Source: Lysobacterales bacterium
GTDB taxonomy: Bacteria > Pseudomonadota > Gammaproteobacteria > Xanthomonadales > SZUA-36
Reading direction: 5' to 3'
Assembly: GCA_026193295.1 (NCBI GenBank)
Contig: JAPHSB010000401.1
Location: 1 to 10,105, forward strand
DNA length: 10,105 nt
In this document: piece by piece, positions 6,380-10,105 of the stretch
Numbering within the stretch: position 1 is the stretch's first letter
How the letters are laid out: every line of letters begins with the position of its first letter
Notes under the pieces: model-generated
Databases searched by the model: none
Seen by the model: the letters and a program-made list of their open reading frames with translations, nothing else
Told to the model about the DNA's origin: nothing
Made by a program: the position numbers and the translations under genes

Positions 6380-7666
6380 TCAGCTCGCTTCGAGGAACTG
6401 CTCGTCTTCAGTCGAGCCACTCAACGCTGACAGCGAGGAATGCCCGCCGCCGATGCACTGCGTCAGGGCGTCGAAGTAGCCAGTGCCGACCTCGCGCTGG
6501 TGCTTGGTAGCGGTGTAACCGATCTTCTCTGCGCCGAATTCGGCTTGCTGCAGCTCCACGTAAGCGGACATCTGCCGCTCGCGGTAACCGCGCGCCAGCG
6601 TGTACATGCTGTAGTTCAGCGCATGGAAGCCGGCCAGCGTTATGAACTGGAACTTATAGCCCATGGCACCCAGTTCCTTCTGGAACTTGGCGATCGTCGG
6701 GTCGTCCAGGTTCTTCTTCCAGTTGAAGGACGGCGAGCAGTTATAAGCCAGCAACTGGTCGGGATACTGCTTCTTGATGGCTTCGGCGAACACCTTGGCC
6801 TCGTCCAGATCCGGGTGAGCCGTTTCGCACCACAGGAGGTCGGCAAAGGGTGCATAGGCCAGTCCGCGGTTGATGGCCTGGTCGATTCCCGCTCGGGTTT
6901 CGTGGAAACCTTCCACGGTGCGTCCACCGGTCAGGAACGGTGCGTCGTAAGGATCCACGTCCGAGGTGATCAGGCCGGCCGCGTTGGCGTCGGTGCGGGC
7001 CAGCAGCACCGTCGGCACACCCATGATATCCGCCGCCAGGCGCGCGGCGATGAGTTTCTGCACAGCTTCCTGGGTCGGAACCAACACCTTGCCGCCCATG
7101 TGGCCGCACTTCTTGGCCGAGGCCAGCTGGTCTTCGAAGTGAACCCCGGCGGCGCCCGCAGCGATCATGGCCTTCATCAATTCGTGCGCGTTCAGCACGC
7201 CGCCGAAGCCGGCCTCGGCATCCGCCACGATGGGCTGCATCCAATCCACCGAGTCGTCGCCTTCGGCATGGTGCAACTGGTCCTGACGCAGCAACGCGTT
7301 ATTGATGCGCCGCACTACGTCCGGCACGGAGTCGGCCGGGTACAGCGACTGGTCGGGGTACATCTGGCCCGCCAGGTTGGCGTCTGCGGCCACCTGCCAA
7401 CCCGACAGGTAGATGGCCTTGAGGCCGGCCTTCACCTGCTGCATGGCCTGGTTGCCGGTCAGCGCGCCGAGCGAGTTGACGAACGGTTCGGTATGCAGGT
7501 AACCCCAGAGTTTCTCGGCACCCTGGCGCGCCAGGCTATACTCGATCTTCACGGTACCACGCAGCCTGACGACTTCTGCCGCGGTGTAGCCGCGCTTCGC
7601 GCCTTTCCAACGCGGGTTGCTTGCCCAGTCGGCCTCGATGCGTTTAATCTCGTTTTCTGTAGTCAT
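6380..7666 (-). CDS. aceA: Isocitrate lyase
   Basis: It splits isocitrate into glyoxylate and succinate, the first step of the glyoxylate shunt used for growth on acetate and fatty acids. At 428 residues it is close to the 434 of E. coli AceA and is collinear with it. The signature KKCGHMGGK lies at residues 185-193 with the catalytic cysteine at 187. Other visible family blocks are YLSGWQVAADAN, the metal-binding region VADAEAGFGG, VHFEDQ, LLARTDANAAGLITSD, LLWCETAHPD and LAYNCSPSFNWKKNL. The ATG at 7666 is preceded by AAGGTGA, a good Shine-Dalgarno. It is a single-gene unit: a terminator follows it, and a LysR regulator is divergent upstream. Malate synthase, its usual partner, is not in the window, which is common in gammaproteobacteria where the two genes lie apart. 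The gene looks intact. Confidence 0.97.
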   Translation of the reverse strand: MTTENEIKRIEADWASNPRWKGAKRGYTAAEVVRLRGTVKIEYSLARQGAEKLWGYLHTEPFVNSLGALTGNQAMQQVKAGLKAIYLSGWQVAADANLAGQMYPDQSLYPADSVPDVVRRINNALLRQDQLHHAEGDDSVDWMQPIVADAEAGFGGVLNAHELMKAMIAAGAAGVHFEDQLASAKKCGHMGGKVLVPTQEAVQKLIAARLAADIMGVPTVLLARTDANAAGLITSDVDPYDAPFLTGGRTVEGFHETRAGIDQAINRGLAYAPFADLLWCETAHPDLDEAKVFAEAIKKQYPDQLLAYNCSPSFNWKKNLDDPTIAKFQKELGAMGYKFQFITLAGFHALNYSMYTLARGYRERQMSAYVELQQAEFGAEKIGYTATKHQREVGTGYFDALTQCIGGGHSSLSALSGSTEDEQFLEAS

Positions 7667-7810
7667 AGGTCACCTTGCTGTACGATTTTCGAAGACATAA
7701 AAAGCGATGGATCGACGGGAAGACAGCCATTTCAAGCGCAGACACCGCCCCTTCTCCCATGGTTTCCAGGGGAGTGCTCACAGACTGCAGCTTAGTTTTT
7801 GAGCGCCATC

Positions 7811-7824
7811 TTTGACAAGACAAA
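7811..7824. promoter_or_regulatory. Inverted repeat, candidate LysR-type operator
   Basis: TTTG and CAAA form an inverted repeat around a six-base centre, and T7812 and A7824 fit the T-N11-A pattern of LysR-family sites. The repeat overlaps the -35 box of the putative LysR promoter, where a site for self-repression would be expected. Four-base arms are short, so chance is possible. Confidence 0.35.
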
Positions 7825-7840
7825 TGTTTCAATATTTAAT
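7812..7840 (+). promoter_or_regulatory. Putative sigma-70 promoter of the LysR gene
   Basis: A perfect -35 box, TTGACA (7812-7817), and TTTAAT (7835-7840, five of six bases of the consensus -10) are 17 bases apart. Transcription would start near 7847, leaving only about 20 bases before the likely start codon. This is the best promoter match I see in the window. Confidence 0.55.
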
Positions 7841-7844
7841 ATAA

Positions 7845-7857
7845 GAATTGTTAATTC
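7845..7857. promoter_or_regulatory. Inverted repeat at the expected transcription start
   Basis: GAATT and AATTC are arranged symmetrically around GTT. The repeat lies at or just after the predicted transcription start of the LysR gene. It could be a second regulator site, or simply follow from the local AT-richness. Confidence 0.25.
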
Positions 7858-7866
7858 ATTATGTGA

Positions 7867-8826
7867 TTGATTTTGAAGAAAACTTCTCAGCGCTTCTATT
7901 ATAAGGGCAATCAGCTCAAACAACTACGCGCTTTTTGCGCGGTGGCCAAGAGCGGCAAGATGACCGACGCTGCCGAAGAGCTGTTTTTGAGCCAGCCGGC
8001 CATCAGCCTGCAGGTCCGGGCGCTCGAGCGGGAACTCGACACGGTGCTTTTCGAGCGCCACGGCCCGCGCATCAACATGACCCGCGAAGGCCAGGAGCTT
8101 TACGAAATGGCGAGACCGCTGGTCGAGGGTCTCGAAACGCTCAATGCGCGGTTCAACCGGCAAATGAAAGGCGACCTGGACAGCGGGGAGGTGGTGATCG
8201 CCGCCGGTGAGTCCACCATCATTTACCTCCTCCCCCGTCTGGTCAGCCAGTTCCGCGAGCGGTACCCCAATATCCACGTCACATTGCGCAACGTGACCGG
8301 CCGCGATGGCCTGGCCATGATCCGGGACGACGAAGTGGATCTCGCGATCGGCTCGATGCTGGACGTGCCGTCGGACATCAGCTACCAGCCGGTATACTCC
8401 TTCGAGCCTGCCCTGATCATGCCTTTGGGGCACGACCTGGCCGACCGCAAGCGCGTTCACATCGAAGACATTGCCCCGTACGGCTTGATCCTGCCGCCGC
8501 GCCGCCTCACCACCTGGCGCATGGTCGACCGGGTGTTCCAGCAGCACCAGGTGCCCTTCAACGTCACGCTCGAAGTCGGTGGCTGGGAGGTGATCAAGCG
8601 CTACGTGGAGCTGGATTTCGGCATTTCCATCGTCACCGGTATCTGCCTGCGCGACGATGACAAGCTCGTGGCCAAGAACATGAGCGCCTATTTCCCGAAG
8701 CGCAGTTACGGCACCGTTATGCGGCGGGGTAAATACCTTTCGCCGCAGGCCCGGGCCTTCGTGGAAGTCGCCGAAGAAGCGATCATGCCGGACTCCCCCT
8801 GGCGCGTCGGTCATTCGGAGCGTTGA
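7867..8826 (+). CDS. LysR-family transcriptional regulator, probable regulator of aceA
   Basis: The protein has about 319 residues, typical for the family. A winged helix-turn-helix spans about residues 17-76, with the standard pattern LKQLRAFCAVAKSGKMTDAA then LFLSQPAISLQVRALERELD. It is followed by a linker helix and a substrate-binding-protein-like effector domain from about 103 (VVIAAGESTIIYLLPRLVSQF) to about 305. The effector ligand cannot be read from the sequence. The start is uncertain. The only nearby ATG (7861) is followed at once by an in-frame TGA, so translation probably begins at TTG 7867 or TTG 7873. Neither has a Shine-Dalgarno, and a later start at GTG 7942 would remove part of the DNA-binding domain. 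Divergent placement from aceA suggests control of isocitrate lyase, unlike the IclR control known in E. coli. A glyoxylate-route intermediate would be a logical but unproven ligand. Confidence 0.9.
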   Translation: MILKKTSQRFYYKGNQLKQLRAFCAVAKSGKMTDAAEELFLSQPAISLQVRALERELDTVLFERHGPRINMTREGQELYEMARPLVEGLETLNARFNRQMKGDLDSGEVVIAAGESTIIYLLPRLVSQFRERYPNIHVTLRNVTGRDGLAMIRDDEVDLAIGSMLDVPSDISYQPVYSFEPALIMPLGHDLADRKRVHIEDIAPYGLILPPRRLTTWRMVDRVFQQHQVPFNVTLEVGGWEVIKRYVELDFGISIVTGICLRDDDKLVAKNMSAYFPKRSYGTVMRRGKYLSPQARAFVEVAEEAIMPDSPWRVGHSER

Positions 8827-8852
8827 AAAAAAAGCCCGGGCAAAGCCCGGGC
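8826..8852 (-). terminator. Intrinsic terminator of the ammonium transporter gene
   Basis: Read on the minus strand, an eight-base-pair stem GCCCGGGC (8845-8852 with 8834-8841) closes on a three-base loop and runs into eight T residues (8833-8826). It lies 44 bases past the transporter's stop and abuts the stop codon of the convergent LysR gene. On the plus strand no T-run follows directly. Confidence 0.93.
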
Positions 8853-8895
8853 CAAGAGCACGCAAAGTGCTTCACGGGTTTTTGGTCAAAATCGA

Positions 8896-10105
8896 TCAGT
8901 GCAGGTTGTAGCCCATCTCGTCGTGCAAAACGAGATCCAGGCCCATCTCTTCCTGCTCGTCACTGACGCGCAGACCAATCACCGCATCGATGAGCTTTAG
9001 CAGAATGAAACTCACCACGCCGCAATAGACGATCGTCGCACCGGCGCCGATGAACTGGCTGGCCACCTGGGAGCCGATACCGACGCCCTCCTCCAGGCCG
9101 GCGCCGCCGAAGCTGGCGTCGACGAACACACCGGTCAGGATCGCACCGACAAATCCGCCGACCCCGTGGACACCGAACGCGTCCAGAGAATCGTCGTAGC
9201 CGAGACTCCGCTTGACCTTGACGACGAACAGGTAGCAGACCAGGCCGGACGCGAAGCCGATGGCCAACGCGCCCATGGGGCCGACAAATCCGGAAGCCGG
9301 CGTAATGGCCACCAGGCCTGCAACGGCTCCCGATGCCAGCCCCAGGGCACTCGGCTTGCCGTGGCTTATCCACTCGAGGAACATCCAGGTGAGCGCGGCC
9401 GCGGCCGTGGCGATCTGCGTGACGGCCATCGCCATGCCGGCCACGCCATCGGCGGCCAGTTCGCTACCGGCGTTGAAACCGAACCAGCCGACCCACAGCA
9501 TGCCGGCGCCTACCATGGTCAGCACCAGGTTGCTCGGCTTCATCGGGTGCTGCGGGTATCCGCGCCGCTTGCCCATGACCAGTGCGGCGACGAGGCCGGC
9601 CACGCCGGCATTGATGTGCACGACCGTGCCACCTGCAAAGTCGAGGACGCCACGCTCACTCAGCCAGCCACCGCCCCAGACCCAGTGTGCAACCGGTGCA
9701 TAAACCAGCGTCACCCACAGCGCCATGAACCACAGCATTGCCGAGAATTTCATGCGCTCGGCAAAGGCGCCTACGATCAGCGCGGGCGTGATGATGGCAA
9801 AGGTGAGCTGGAACATGGAAAACACCGTCTCCGGAATGGTTCCGCTCAGCGAATCCGTGCTCACACCGGCCATGAAGGCCTTGCCCAGACCGCCGACAAA
9901 GCCGCTGATGTCGTCACCGAAGGCCAGGCTGTAGAGGTACACCACCCACAGGATCGTCACCATGCAGGTGATGGCGAAGCACTGCATCATCACCGACAGT
10001 GCGTTCTTGGCGCGCACCATGCCGGCATAGAACAAGGACAGGCCGGGAATCGTCATGAACAGAACCAGCGCGGTGGCGGTGAGCATCCAGGCGGTATCGC
10101 CGGCG
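8896..10105 (-). CDS. amt: Ammonium transporter, Amt/MEP/Rh family (start beyond the right edge)
   Basis: It conducts ammonium across the inner membrane as a trimer. The open frame continues past the ATG at 10086 to the edge (AGDTAW precedes that methionine, matching the family's GDTAWML), so the true start and signal region lie outside; about 402 residues are visible. Numbering from the 10086 methionine, the twin pore histidines are H157 (GGTVVHINAG) and H307 (FGVHGVGG). The conserved aspartate of the periplasmic vestibule is D149, and a gate phenylalanine lies in QLTFAIITPALIVG near 96. About ten further membrane helices follow the usual order. The cytoplasmic tail DEQEEMGLDLVLHDEMGY keeps the form that interacts with GlnK. 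A glnK gene is often just upstream of amt, here to the right of the window. The terminator is at 8826-8852. Confidence 0.96.
   Translation of the reverse strand, partial: AGDTAWMLTATALVLFMTIPGLSLFYAGMVRAKNALSVMMQCFAITCMVTILWVVYLYSLAFGDDISGFVGGLGKAFMAGVSTDSLSGTIPETVFSMFQLTFAIITPALIVGAFAERMKFSAMLWFMALWVTLVYAPVAHWVWGGGWLSERGVLDFAGGTVVHINAGVAGLVAALVMGKRRGYPQHPMKPSNLVLTMVGAGMLWVGWFGFNAGSELAADGVAGMAMAVTQIATAAAALTWMFLEWISHGKPSALGLASGAVAGLVAITPASGFVGPMGALAIGFASGLVCYLFVVKVKRSLGYDDSLDAFGVHGVGGFVGAILTGVFVDASFGGAGLEEGVGIGSQVASQFIGAGATIVYCGVVSFILLKLIDAVIGLRVSDEQEEMGLDLVLHDEMGYNLH

Larger units (their letters stand above)
7667..7866. promoter_or_regulatory. Divergent control region between aceA and the LysR gene
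   Basis: These 200 bases separate the two start regions. The LysR-proximal third (about 7800-7866) is far richer in A and T than the surrounding genes. It carries a promoter-like pair for the LysR gene and two short inverted repeats. On the minus strand, TTGTCA (7818-7813) overlaps the plus-strand -35 box and is followed 18 bases later by TAAGCT, a poor -10. That would suit an activator-dependent aceA promoter but is weak evidence, and it implies a leader of more than 100 bases. LysR-family regulators commonly control the gene divergent from their own, so regulation of aceA here is a fair inference. Confidence 0.6.

Noticed and set aside
6440..7795. 451-codon open frame on the plus strand, antisense to aceA
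   Set aside because: It mirrors the highly conserved isocitrate lyase gene, whose GC-rich third codon positions remove stops on the other strand. Its translation resembles no domain I know and it has no ribosome site.
7924..8865. 313-codon open frame antisense to the LysR gene
   Set aside because: The LysR frame has unmistakable helix-turn-helix and effector-domain motifs; the antisense product has none.
10084..10086. ATG as the start of the ammonium transporter
   Set aside because: Codons before it read AGDTAW, the conserved sequence that precedes this methionine in Amt proteins, so the methionine is internal and the gene is cut by the window edge.
1..10105. tRNA or rRNA genes, CRISPR arrays, insertion sequences or attachment sites
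   Set aside because: I found no regularly spaced repeats, transposase motifs, terminal inverted repeats or tRNA-like sequences by reading. The intergenic gaps are all 200 bases or shorter.

Overview
This window carries ordinary GC-rich proteobacterial chromosomal genes. Coding density is high, codons favour G or C in third position, and there is no sign of phage, transposon, CRISPR or plasmid. The protein types fit a gammaproteobacterium, possibly a marine or sediment lineage such as Woeseiaceae or a relative. They are a membrane-anchored TolB-like/TPR protein, a 428-residue isocitrate lyase transcribed divergently from a LysR regulator, and an Amt transporter with a conserved C-terminal tail. 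The lineage is inferred from protein style, not shown by an rRNA or marker gene.

Layout. Positions 1-3232 (+) hold two tandem relatives of one family. The first is cut by the left edge. Both have a TolB-like extracytoplasmic domain and TPR-type helices, and the complete second copy adds a three-helix membrane anchor. Positions 3282-6252 (+) hold a probable three-gene unit: a beta-hydroxyacid dehydrogenase (tartronate-semialdehyde or 3-hydroxyisobutyrate type), a six-helix membrane protein resembling the membrane half of the PuuD urate hydroxylase, and a GckA/TtuD-type glycerate 2-kinase. Positions 6380-7666 (-) encode isocitrate lyase, closed by a clear intrinsic terminator. A 200-bp AT-rich divergent control region (7667-7866) separates it from a LysR-family regulator (7867-8826, +). 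An ammonium transporter (8896 to the right edge, -) completes the window and has its own strong intrinsic terminator.

How the genes may fit together. Several products touch the glyoxylate-glycerate node. Isocitrate lyase makes glyoxylate. A tartronate-semialdehyde reductase and a glycerate 2-kinase would carry glyoxylate carbon, after carboligation, to 2-phosphoglycerate. Purine (urate) breakdown also ends in glyoxylate and ammonia, which would give the PuuD-like protein and the Amt transporter a place. The enzymes that would close this route (glyoxylate carboligase, allantoin enzymes, malate synthase) are not in the window, so the link is a hypothesis. I see no clearly new defence or mobile system. 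The best leads are the PuuD-like protein without its cytochrome c domain inside this glycerate operon, the LysR-aceA divergent unit with its overlapping operator-like repeats, and the odd start region of the LysR gene.
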